64,000 bases of DNA from Mikania micrantha (lineage: Eukaryota; Streptophyta; Magnoliopsida; Asterales; Asteraceae). Positions 32,114-40,672 of the stretch are shown here, in pieces (the stretch's first letter is position 1; each line of letters begins with the position of its first letter). The notes beneath the pieces were generated by a model, which searched no databases, was not told the origin of the DNA, and saw only the letters and a list, made by a program, of their open reading frames with translations. Location: assembly GCA_009363875.1 (NCBI GenBank), contig CM018694.1, positions 28,839,415-28,903,414 on the forward strand. Reading direction: 5' to 3'. Made by a program: the position numbers and the translations under genes.

Positions 32114-33354
32114 TCATCATTTTACTTAGATAGTTTTGTTTATTTTATTTCAGTATTTTCATTTTCTCCTGTACAGTTATCTTTTATTATTAAAAACACA
32201 AAAAGATTTTCTATTTTTAGGTTTTTAGGGGGAGATATAGAAAATTTGAAAAACCAAAAACAATAGAAAATTTGAAAATCCAAAAACAATAGAAAAATTA
32301 AAAATGAGATAGTCCTGATTAATAAAATAGTACATTGATTTCATTATGTCATATAAGCAGAAATGAATGCATGAACTAAAATCACAAAAGAATGATGATG
32401 GGATGTACTGATAGGCTGGCTATACAAAATAAATAAACAACTTATGAGAACTTAGAAAGTTTGATTTGTGGGATCCATCTTATTAAGGCTTTTGAGTGAG
32501 AAATGGTTCTTGATTCAAATCAAGCATACACCTGTCATCATGGAATCAAATGAGGTTTCATTCAAAGAAAAATAAAGGCAAGCTGGTATTAAGCTTGAGG
32601 AAAATCAAAGACAAGCTGGTATTAAGCTTGGTCAAGAAAAACTAAAAACAAGCTGGTATTAAGCTTGAAGAAAACCTAATGCAAGCTGGTATTAAGCTTG
32701 AGAAAAACTTAAACTAATAAAGTTCGATTCCATACATGTGCCATATTGCTGGGACGGACCTAGCTGAAGCCATCCATTTGGATAGAACAAGAAAAACACA
32801 AAAAGATAATAAATGATTGAATCTTATTGAATTCATGATGACTGGTATTAAGATATGCTGAAATGAGTTTTGAACTGATTTTGATCTTGATTGATGAAAT
32901 GAATTGGGGAACTCAATCAGAAAATATGAGTGATCATTTAGTTTGTTTAAGAGTTGTGTATTGTTCAGTTTAAAATTTGGACAAATATATCAGTAATCGT
33001 ATCAAAATGAAATTGTGTTTGAAGTGAAGCATTCATTGAATGCTATATGATGTGATCAGAGATATGTGTTATCTTATTAATGGGCTTTTCACAAAAATAT
33101 GTGTTTATTTGCTTTTAATTTGTGTTTGTACAGTTGTATGGTTGTTTCAGAAAAATACAAAAAGATTTTCTATTTTCAATTTTGTTTTAGATGATCATTG
33201 GTAGATTCGGATGTCTGTCATATCTGAATCCTGAACCAACTAGACATATCTTCATAATTGGTTAAAAGTTTGGTGCTCATAATGTCAAATTTTTAAAATT
33301 TTGGAGTTTTGGAGAAGTTCATCTCTCATTCGTACTAATGAGAGGCAGAATGGA
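32114..33354 (+). other. Co-B non-coding region between pol and ORF3
   Basis: AT-rich, with no frame of note. AAAAACACAAAAAGATTTTCTATTTT-like sequence occurs near 32190-32215, and close variants near 32800 and 33155. The tandem repeat at 32579-32708 is listed apart. Confidence 0.7.
32579..32708 (+). repeat. Four tandem units around CAAGCTGGTATTAAGCTTG
   Basis: The 19-bp core is perfectly repeated at 32579, 32612, 32650 and 32682 with 13-19 bp of variable A-rich spacer. Each core is an inverted repeat (CAAGCT / AGCTTG), so each RNA copy could form a small hairpin. Confidence 0.85.
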
Positions 33355-33660
33355 CTCATTCGGCCGAATGAACTCATTCTGAGAATGAGTCATTCGACCG
33401 AATCAGTTACACAGGATAAACTTCATTCGACGAATGAAGAGTGTCGAATGTCTCATTCGACATTCTCATTCGGCGAATGAACATTGTCGAATGACTCAGT
33501 CGCCACTTTCATTCGGCGAATGAGACTGAAGTCACATGACCTTTCGCCTAGCTCATTCGGCGAATGAGGAGAGGCTATATAACTGTCTTTCGGCCGAAAG
33601 AGGGTCATTCGACCATTTTCTCTTTCGCGATATCAGACAAACCCTCTTTCGGCGAAACAC
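33355..33660 (+). promoter_or_regulatory. Internal promoter-like module of Co-B: palindrome cluster and TATA box
   Basis: CATTCGGCCGAATG, CATTCGACCGAAT, CATTCGACGAATG and CATTCGGCGAATG copies crowd 33355-33570, directly followed by TATATAA at 33576-33582. More TTTCGGCCGAAAG and TTTCGGCGAAA copies come just after. The order matches the LTR promoter at 24783-24963. Promoter activity is inferred. Confidence 0.5.
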
Positions 33661-34233
33661 ACACAGTGCTCTCTTACTTGATTTTCTTTGATTGATATTG
33701 ATCCTGCTTCTAATCATCGATTTATACTTCTTCTCAGGTATATGGAGATCAAGTTTCAGTCCATTCCAACCATGAAATCATGACAAATCGATTATCACTT
33801 AGGGTTTTAGGGTTTTAGAAATCGCCTAAGGAATAAACTGTAAAAACGAACCTAAAACTCAAAAAGTCAAGTATTAAAAGGGTTAGTCGGTTGATTCTGA
33901 GGGTTGTTCAACAGGTTTTATGGACTGATTTGAGATTTTGAAAAAGGGGATTTTGAACTCAGATTATACGCCGAATGTCGTCATTCGGCGAATGACTCAT
34001 TCGGCGAATGAACATCATTCGACGAATGGCTCATTCGACGAATGACCAGTCATACTCATGTCTCATTCGACGAATGAGAGTCATTCGACGAATGAACCTC
34101 ATTCGACAATTGACTCATTCGACAAATGGTGTTCATTCGGCATATCAGTTAACAGTTAATCTGATTTTTGATGAATTTCAGTGTTTTGATTGAATATCTC
34201 GTACTGACATGTTTATTTCTTGTGTTATGCAGT
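33661..34233 (+). other. ORF3 leader of Co-B with third palindrome cluster and acceptor-like site
   Basis: 33966-34145 repeats CATTCGGCGAATG and CATTCGACGAATG about eight times. Just before the ORF3 ATG, TTTATTTCTTGTGTTATGCAG/T (ending 34232) is a good 3' splice-site match, and TTCTCAG/GTATATGG near 33737 could serve as acceptor or donor. Confidence 0.5.
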
Positions 34234-35649
34234 ATGGCAGGATACAAATCTGTTCCTAAGCACAACATTTGTGCTCATCTGGACCTGACCACTCCAAACG
34301 CTAAGCACTACTCAGACATTATCACATTTCTGAGGCGTTCTAGGATCTTCACAGCTATATCTACAGTATATGTGCCCTATTTATCACATCAGCAGGATTT
34401 CTGGTCATCGGCTGATATAGATTGTGAGGCCGAGCCTACAGTCATACGGGGCAAAGTACAGGGTCGTGATGTAGTTGTCTCTGCTGAGCATATCCGGAGA
34501 ATTTGTGGCTTTCAAGACTCTCCTGATCATCCTGCTTTACTTGATAGATTTTTGGTTCGTGGATGCTTTCTTCGATGCAAGTACGAGGGAGATATTGGAG
34601 CTGGGATTCTGAACAAGGCGTTCATGTCTCCGCAGTTCAAGTATTTGGCACATGTATTAGTTCACTGCCTTGGCTCAAGGAGAGGGGGTTTTGATGATAT
34701 GCGTGAGACCATTCAGTGCGCATTTGCTGCTTTGGTGCTCAACAAACCCTTCAACTTCTCCGAGATGGTCTTTATACACATGAAGGAGAATGTGGGGCTT
34801 AAGGGTGACAAGAAGTTCCTCATGTACCCTAGATTTCTACAGCAGATCATAGATGCCCAGATTCCGGATCTTCCGAAGATCAATGCTGACATCATTCGGT
34901 TGGAGCATATGAATGACATTACTCTTAACAGAGTTTTGTCATACAGAGGGAAGGAGAGGAAGCCCACTACCAGGTCTCTATTTGGTCACCTCTCTCGACC
35001 TGATTACAGGGCTCCTGCTGGACGGAGATGGAGACACGATGACTCCGATTCAGATGTAGAGGACATTGTAGTTCCAGCGGGAGGTGATGATAGTGATGGA
35101 GATGATGGAGATGGTGATGCAGGCCCAAGTGGTGCTGGTGTTGGTGAGAGCACAGTGGATTTGAGCACTGCTGCTATAGTGAGTTCAGGGGCTGGGGAGA
35201 TGACTTCAGTACACATGACCACTGCTGCTTCAGTGAGCATGGTTGATGTTGCTGTTTCTGGTGCAGGTGGTGATGTTGATGTGTCGACAGCACAGGAGGA
35301 GGATGTGGACATCGACTCACTGATGGATTTAGACTTCTTGTCTACTACTACATCCTCAGTGACTGCTCCACTAGATGTTTCAGTTCCACATTCCTCAGGA
35401 GATGGTGATGAGTCTGATGACTCTAGTGATGGTGATGAGGGTGCTGTTGGTGATGGTGATGACGAGAGCACCGACTCTGATGATGTTCTGGAGAAGGGAT
35501 ATGAGAGGGTGATGGTGGGAGGCAAGATGGTCGTCAGGAAGAGGAAGAGGACAGATGATGACTTGGAGGAGATTACTGATCCGTCATTTATTCCGGAGTT
35601 TGACTTTTCTCCCCTCCAAGGTCATCTGCTCCTGCTTCCACAGCAGTGA
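34234..35649 (+). CDS. Co-B ORF3, first part (env-like position, function unknown)
   Basis: 471 residues from the ATG at 34234 (MAGYKSVPKH). The frame is open from an earlier ATG at 34171, whose added residues are hydrophobic (VLIEYLVLTCLFLVLC), but the acceptor-like site at 34232 favours the later start. The folded part, about residues 1-260, holds HVLVHCLGSRRGG, LVLNKPFNFSEMVF and FLMYPRFLQ, a set I remember from retroelement ORFs of daisy-family plants that carry unrelated automatic names. The rest is acidic, Gly/Asp/Ser-rich and probably disordered. It ends in PLQGHLLLLPQQ after a frame slip near 35611; the next frame continues the low-complexity region. Confidence 0.72.
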   Translation: MAGYKSVPKHNICAHLDLTTPNAKHYSDIITFLRRSRIFTAISTVYVPYLSHQQDFWSSADIDCEAEPTVIRGKVQGRDVVVSAEHIRRICGFQDSPDHPALLDRFLVRGCFLRCKYEGDIGAGILNKAFMSPQFKYLAHVLVHCLGSRRGGFDDMRETIQCAFAALVLNKPFNFSEMVFIHMKENVGLKGDKKFLMYPRFLQQIIDAQIPDLPKINADIIRLEHMNDITLNRVLSYRGKERKPTTRSLFGHLSRPDYRAPAGRRWRHDDSDSDVEDIVVPAGGDDSDGDDGDGDAGPSGAGVGESTVDLSTAAIVSSGAGEMTSVHMTTAASVSMVDVAVSGAGGDVDVSTAQEEDVDIDSLMDLDFLSTTTSSVTAPLDVSVPHSSGDGDESDDSSDGDEGAVGDGDDESTDSDDVLEKGYERVMVGGKMVVRKRKRTDDDLEEITDPSFIPEFDFSPLQGHLLLLPQQ

Positions 35650-37763
35650 TTGTTTCTGCTGGACAGCCCACCTCATCCAGAGCTGGAAGGGGAAAGAGAT
35701 CTCGATTCTCTTTCCAGAGGAGGTCGGAACTGACTTCAGCTGCTACAACTACTGTCACATCAGTAGCAGCTGTGTCAGTTTCTTCACTGACACGGACAAG
35801 GGCTATTCCTACTCAGTCTACTACTGCTCCTCTGTCCACTCCTTTTATTAGAGAGCCTGTTTATGTTGATGCTTCTTCCGGCCCTTCTACAGTCCGAGCT
35901 GATGTGCACATACCTACTGTGTCAGTTGTGGATCAGCTTAGCACACTGAACAGTATGGTCCTCAGACTGATGGAGAGGAGCATGGAGCAAGAAAGGAAGG
36001 CTAAAGAGCAAGAGCTGATTATAGCTCAACTCACGAGGAGGGTTGAAGAGCAGGATACTCTGCTTCTTCAAGCATCAGACCAGAGGGCTGATTTGAGAGC
36101 CAGGTCAGCTCAACAGGAGGAGCAGCTCCTAAAGTACATCGATGAGCACAACCAGCTGGCTCTGACAGCTTCTGGTTTCAATGAGAGGATTCTTCTACTC
36201 GAGGCTGAGAATGCTCGCCTCACTGGACTTGTCGAGGGTTCAAAGGAGGGCACTCCTAGACTTGAGGGGGTAGAGGATCGTTCCGATGATTCAGACAAGC
36301 AGGTGGACGAGGAAGATGAAGAAGAGTCTGATGAGGAACAAGTTGATTATGAGGATTCCGAGAAGGACGAGGAATCAGATGAAGATGATGAAGATGATGA
36401 TGATGACAAAGATGGATCAGGAAGTGGGTCTGGAGAATCATCTGGCACTGATGATGATGATGATGACAACAATGATGATCAAGCTCCTCCCACTTCTGAG
36501 ATCAGGTCGAAGAAGGCAAATGACAAGAAAGCTCAGGCTCCTCCTCCTTCATCTCCATCAAAGACAGCTGAGCCAGAAGCTACTGAGGAAGTCCAAGCTG
36601 TGCCTCTGAGACGTCAACTGGACGAGACACTTACCATGATTTTGGACGCTCAGGGCATTATACAGCACTCAGTGAGCTATGACAAGGAGGAGGGTGAGAT
36701 CATACATTGCCTATCTAAAGAACAGATAGCCGAGCTATTCAGGTTAAATCCTGACGAGGTTGTTACTGATGACACCTCAGTTCCCAGTTTTGAAGAGCCC
36801 GAACCAGAACCCTTCGATGATATAGATGAGGTTATTCTGGAAGACATCACAGAAGAAGAATATCCAAAGTATACATCGGCCGAGGACGAGCTACCTACCT
36901 TTACTGAACCATTTGATCAAGAAACGGAGGATCTCTTGGTCAGATATCTGGAGGAACAAGTCGAGGCAAGCAAAGCTGAGGCCGATGATCAAAAGAAAAG
37001 AAAAGAGGAATGGGCTGCCTACTGGGAGGTGTTAAAGAAACAGAGCACAGAGAAGATGCCAGCCACGCACAAGAAGGTGTACCGGACCAAAGGCTATAAA
37101 GCTGGAGGTCAGATACTTAGCTGGGCATACTTCCATGATCTCGGGTGCTATGCCGTAAAGAGAGAGAAAGGGATTGATTACTTCAAACACCCACATGATT
37201 TCAAGACGTTGCCTGGATTCGAAGTCAATCAAATAGCACGTCTGAACATGCTCTACAGTGAAGACTCTGAGATGTCTGCTTGGTTTTCTCGACAGATCAA
37301 GTATGAATACCGGAAGAGATGGGTGAACTTTCAACCGCAGCAACCAGAAAGATACTATTTGCCAGAGATTGATGGTGATACCCGCAAGCACAAAGTTATC
37401 CTGAAGTGGCTTCCCCCTAAAGTTTTGAAGAAGATTCCCTTGCGGAAGATGCGACAAGACTTTATGGATGGCTTCCGATGGTGGTACTATGACGGGAGAA
37501 CAGGTGAAGCTGTAATAGTACTCTGCAAAGACAAGAAGTGGGAAACTGTCAGAATTTTTGATCCCATGTGGCTGACGAACCTGTCTCAGAAAGATGTCCA
37601 AGCTTTATTCAGGAATCAGATTTTCTTTGATGTCCCTGATATGGTTCAAGCCTTGCAGTTTATGAGAGTTATCCGTCTCTGCAGCATTTTCAAGATACAC
37701 GCTGGAGCAGATTGGAAAGCTCTTTCAGCAAAGTATTTCAAGAAAGAAGCTTCCAAGAGTTGA
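35604..37763 (+). CDS. Co-B ORF3, second part: coiled coil, acidic tract and conserved C-terminal domain
   Basis: The frame is open from 35604 (about 719 codons) without an early ATG, and overlaps the first part by 46 bases. It begins SPPRSSAPAS, then a basic patch (RAGRGKRSR), a long coiled coil (35940-36240: LMERSMEQERKAKEQELIIAQL), an acidic tract (36286-36470, many Asp/Glu) and a C-terminal domain (about 37080-37763) with DYFKHPHDF, FRWWYYDG, AVIVLCKD, IFDPMWLTNLSQKDVQAL and HAGADWK. Co-A has the same domain at 18340-18985. I read the two parts as one protein split by one frameshift in a CCCC run (35611-35614). Function unknown; no membrane segment or signal peptide is seen. Confidence 0.75.
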   Translation, partial: LFSPPRSSAPASTAVIVSAGQPTSSRAGRGKRSRFSFQRRSELTSAATTTVTSVAAVSVSSLTRTRAIPTQSTTAPLSTPFIREPVYVDASSGPSTVRADVHIPTVSVVDQLSTLNSMVLRLMERSMEQERKAKEQELIIAQLTRRVEEQDTLLLQASDQRADLRARSAQQEEQLLKYIDEHNQLALTASGFNERILLLEAENARLTGLVEGSKEGTPRLEGVEDRSDDSDKQVDEEDEEESDEEQVDYEDSEKDEESDEDDEDDDDDKDGSGSGSGESSGTDDDDDDNNDDQAPPTSEIRSKKANDKKAQAPPPSSPSKTAEPEATEEVQAVPLRRQLDETLTMILDAQGIIQHSVSYDKEEGEIIHCLSKEQIAELFRLNPDEVVTDDTSVPSFEEPEPEPFDDIDEVILEDITEEEYPKYTSAEDELPTFTEPFDQETEDLLVRYLEEQVEASKAEADDQKKRKEEWAAYWEVLKKQSTEKMPATHKKVYRTKGYKAGGQILSWAYFHDLGCYAVKREKGIDYFKHPHDFKTLPGFEVNQIARLNMLYSEDSEMSAWFSRQIKYEYRKRWVNFQPQQPERYYLPEIDGDTRKHKVILKWLPPKVLKKIPLRKMRQDFMDGFRWWYYDGRTGEAVIVLCKDKKWETVRIFDPMWLTNLSQKDVQALFRNQIFFDVPDMVQALQFMRVIRLCSIFKIHAGADWKALSAKYFKKEASKS

Positions 37764-37772
37764 ACTAGGTCC

Positions 37773-37783
37773 AAGGGGGAGTT
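37773..37783 (+). promoter_or_regulatory. Polypurine tract of Co-B
   Basis: AAGGGGGAGTT directly before the 3' LTR, 10 bases after the ORF3 stop. Confidence 0.9.
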
Positions 37784-38431
37784 TGTTGATACACGGTTAT
37801 TGTCCCTAGTTCAGTTTTGTAACTCTTATCATGTAAATGTTCAAAGTATTAATGGAAGTTGTCTTTATATATGATTCATAATGTTTATTACTTTTGATTA
37901 TTGTCTATTAATGTTTATCTATTTAGTTGATCTGATTATAAACTGAATTGAGTATGAAGTTTACTCATTCGGCGAATGACTCTAGAATGAAGTCATTCGC
38001 CGAATGAATATTATAGCGAATGTCTGATTTCAGAATGAGTCATTCGCCGAATGACTCATTCGAATGATGGCTCATTCGAGCTTAGTCATTCGCCGAATGA
38101 GCTGCTTCGGCCACTCATTCGGCCGAATGACTACAGCTTATAAATAGAATTTCAAATCATTTCAACTCTAACTTTTCAGAACCCCTTGTCTTCCCTGAGT
38201 CTTCAGTGTCAAAACCCTAGAAGATCTGAACGGTTCTTGATCATCCAAGTTCGATTCTCAACCCGTGGTGTTCGATCATTGCTTCCAAGTTGTTTCCACA
38301 GCCTCGGATCACCACGGTTCCTGTTGGTTTCGATTGGAAAGCCCTGGAATAGGATTCCGCACTATCCCAGAGGTTGTCGAGTAGTTTTCTATTGGATTCG
38401 GATTGTTTCCGAGCTCCCGATCGGTCCAACA
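37784..38431 (+). repeat. Co-B 3' LTR, 648 bp
   Basis: Base-for-base like 24601-25248 on reading, including all palindromes and the TATA box. Followed by the CTAAT duplication. Confidence 0.95.
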
Positions 38432-38436
38432 CTAAT

Positions 38437-38505
38437 GATCTTAGATCCTGGTTTGTCACGTCCCAAACGGTATGATTCCGTTAGTTGAAAATTGGGGGTG
38501 TGACA
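38437..38505 (+). repeat. Gy2 left LTR, last 69 bp
   Basis: GATCTTAGATCCTGGTTTG ... GGGGGTGTGACA continues the LTR broken at 24600 and matches 47555-47623 in the right LTR. Confidence 0.92.
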
Positions 38506-38508
38506 GAT

Positions 38509-38520
38509 TGGTATCAGAGA
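38509..38520 (+). promoter_or_regulatory. Primer-binding site of Gy2
   Basis: TGGTATCAGAGA, one base off the usual initiator-tRNA-Met site, three bases after the LTR end. Confidence 0.88.
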
Positions 38521-38639
38521 CATTGGTTATAGCGAACTAGGTTTGCATTAGTAGACTTAGACTATAACTGTTAGACATTAGACACTTGTTTACACAACTG
38601 TTTTTGCCTAGTATTTACGTATGGTCTTATGTAACAAAT

Positions 38640-39245
38640 ATGGCAGCACCGTCACCACCGCACGTGATCGTACTCGATGATGAGGAGCCGATAGCTCCAG
38701 CATTTCAGGATCATGAGGACGATCCGGAGGAGGATCCCGTAGAGGACTCAAACGAGGACCCGGAGGAGGATCCGGAAGAGGACGACCCAGAGGAGGACCC
38801 AGAGGAGGATCCACAGGAGGATCCTGAGGAGGATCCACAGGAAGATCCCGAGGAGGAACCACAGGGGGACCCACAAAAGGCACCTGAGGAGGATCCCACC
38901 GAGGAGTCTTCATATCGTATGCCACCTAGGTTTCGTGCCTGTAAGTGGCCACAATTTGAGTCAGATGATGTCGCCCGATTGACATGGGAGTCAAAGTGGG
39001 CTAATGATCAGATCGAGCATATGGCACAGGAGCTCCGGGATGTAAACGCCCGATACGCAGAGCTTCGCAGTGTAGTTCAGGGGATAGAGTCTCACATTGT
39101 ACATCTGACTACACGAGTACAAGAGGAGGAACATCGAGCCGACATTGCTGAGGGGAGGTTGATTGCATTGGAAGAGCAGTTTGTATCTGAAGTAGAAGAG
39201 GAAGACGAAGAGGAGGAGATACCAGCACAGGATGTTGATTGCTGA
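38640..39245 (+). CDS. Gy2 extra ORF between primer-binding site and gag
   Basis: 201 residues from the ATG at 38640 (MAAPSPPHVIVLDDEEP). Residues about 20-90 are a tandem acidic repeat built on EEDP, EDPQ and DDPEEDP. The C-terminal half (about 39000-39230) is Glu/Ala/Arg-rich with regular hydrophobics (MAQELRDVNARYAEL, RADIAEGRLIALEEQF) and likely forms a coiled coil, ending in an acidic run. Gy1 lacks it: there gag follows the primer-binding site within 150 bases. No known domain is recognised. It has no internal stop, unlike gag behind it. Confidence 0.65.
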   Translation: MAAPSPPHVIVLDDEEPIAPAFQDHEDDPEEDPVEDSNEDPEEDPEEDDPEEDPEEDPQEDPEEDPQEDPEEEPQGDPQKAPEEDPTEESSYRMPPRFRACKWPQFESDDVARLTWESKWANDQIEHMAQELRDVNARYAELRSVVQGIESHIVHLTTRVQEEEHRADIAEGRLIALEEQFVSEVEEEDEEEEIPAQDVDC

Positions 39246-39498
39246 TTCCACTATTGAGGATGTTTGATTTTCTTTATTTTGTTTAAACTTATTAGGGGCG
39301 GGTTGTGTCCCTACATTAGATGTTTGAAAACCTATGTTTTGATTTTGAAAGTATTGTAATCAAATCAGATTATTATCTATTGAAAACTATTACTTATTGC
39401 CAACAGTTGTGTTAATTCATACAGTTACATGATTGTTTGTTATGTTGTTTACACATTTCACATTAGATTTTGATAACTCTCTAACACTCATTCTAACT
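39246..39498 (+). other. Spacer between the extra ORF and gag of Gy2
   Basis: AT-rich, with no frame and no clear promoter. It could hold signals for gag translation, but none is visible. Confidence 0.5.
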
Positions 39499-40672
39499 AT
39501 GAAGATCATGGCTGGGGAGAACATACACATGACAGTTGCGGAGCTCAACGAGCTGATCAATAACAGGGTCGCGGAGGCTATCGCGAACTACACTCAGACA
39601 CACACGACAGGACCACAGGGTCCGGCAGGGGGATTGGTGAACCCACAGGTGTGCACGTTCAAGACGTTCTTGGACTGCAAACCGCACAATTTCAAAGGAT
39701 CGAAGGGGGCCATTGGACTCCTTCGATGGATTGAGAAAGCAGAGTCAGTATTTGAGATGTGCAACTGTCCTGAAGGGAGTAAGGTTAAGTATGCTACTGG
39801 AACTTTGGAAGGTCCAGCATTGACTTGGTGGAACTCCAATGTTCAAACTCTGGGATTGGGTGAGGCCAATGCCTTAACTTGGAATGGTTTCAAGACCTTA
39901 CTGCAAGAGGAGTACTGTCCTCGCAGTGAAATGCAGAAACTGGAAGAGGAATATTGGCACCTTAAGATGGAGGGGTCTAACATCAAGGAGTACACTACTC
40001 GATCTCATGAACTAGCCAGACTCCTACCTCACATGGCTACTCCGGCAAGTAAGTGGATAGAGAGGTACATAGGAGGATTGGTGCCTCAGATCCAGGGTTC
40101 GGTTACATATGCAAATCCCACAACGATTCAACAAGCTGTTCGACTGGCGCACCAATTGACTGACCAGGCAGTTTTACAAGGAACTCTGCCTTAACAAACA
40201 GCAGCTACTAAGGTGGGAGACCACAAGAGGAAGTGGGAAAGCAGCAACACCAAGAATTTCAACCAACAGCCGTTTCAGCAGAACCGAAAGCAGGATTCAC
40301 ACAAGTCTTATCACAATTCGAACAGTGGTCAACAGTCATCATCATTAGGGGGTATATTGGTAAACACCCAAAGTGCAACAAGTGTGGATTCCATCATGCT
40401 GGGAATCAGTGTGATAAGTTTAGGTGTCAACGGTGCGGCAAAGGAGGGCATGCAGCTAAGGATTGCCGCGAAGAACTGCAAACCAATTCCAGCCATCAGA
40501 AAAATAACCAGAACAACACTCAGAAGGGGTGCTTTGAGTGTGGTAAACCGGGGCACTTCAAAAAGGATTCCCACAACTCAAGAAAGGCGGGACAAATGAT
40601 GCAAATAGTAACGGCAACGGCAATGGCACCAATAACAACAATAATAACAACAATAATGGTGCTAGGGGCAGG
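39499..40672 (+). pseudogene. Gy2 gag, stop and frameshifts
   Basis: Starts MKIMAGENIHMTVAEL (ATG at 39499; 39508 possible). Gag domain: FLDCKPHNFKGSKGAIGLLRW, LTWWNSNVQTLG, EEYCPRSEMQKLEEE, YTTRSHELARLLP. A stop at 40192-40194 (Gln to TAA in wording LPxQTAATK) is followed by the same frame to about 40330. The zinc region then lies in another frame: CNKCGFHHAGNQC, CQRCGKGGHAAKDC, CFECGKPGHFKKDS (last Cys lost to Ser). A third frame change occurs near 40600, before the protease. Confidence 0.87.

Larger units (their letters stand above)
24601..38431 (+). mobile_element. Co-B: young Sirevirus-like Ty1-copia element, 13.8 kb
   Basis: LTRs 24601-25248 and 37784-38431 are both 648 bp and I see no difference between them. 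CTAAT flanks at 24596-24600 and 38432-38436. Order: LTR, primer-binding site, gag, pol (protease, integrase, reverse transcriptase, RNase H), about 2 kb non-coding, ORF3 in two frames, polypurine tract, LTR. Integrase before reverse transcriptase defines copia. A large gag, palindrome clusters in non-coding DNA and a third ORF after pol fit Sireviruses. 13.8 kb is long for the group. Identical LTRs imply very recent insertion into Gy2. Confidence 0.95.

Noticed and set aside
33355..34150. Possible CRISPR-like array of CATTCGGCGAATG
   Set aside because: Spacing is irregular, the motif is palindromic and it lies in a plant retrotransposon's non-coding DNA.
34171..34233. N-terminal hydrophobic stretch as a signal peptide of ORF3
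   Set aside because: It lies upstream of the better ATG and overlaps an acceptor-like pyrimidine tract, which explains the Leu/Phe/Cys codons. Kept only as an alternative start.
35004..35525. 173-codon Ser/Pro/Thr-rich frame, minus strand
   Set aside because: Antisense of the acidic low-complexity half of Co-B ORF3.
38608..38925. Pro/Asp-rich and Ser/Gly-rich frames opposite the Gy2 extra ORF
   Set aside because: Shadow frames of the EEDP repeat.
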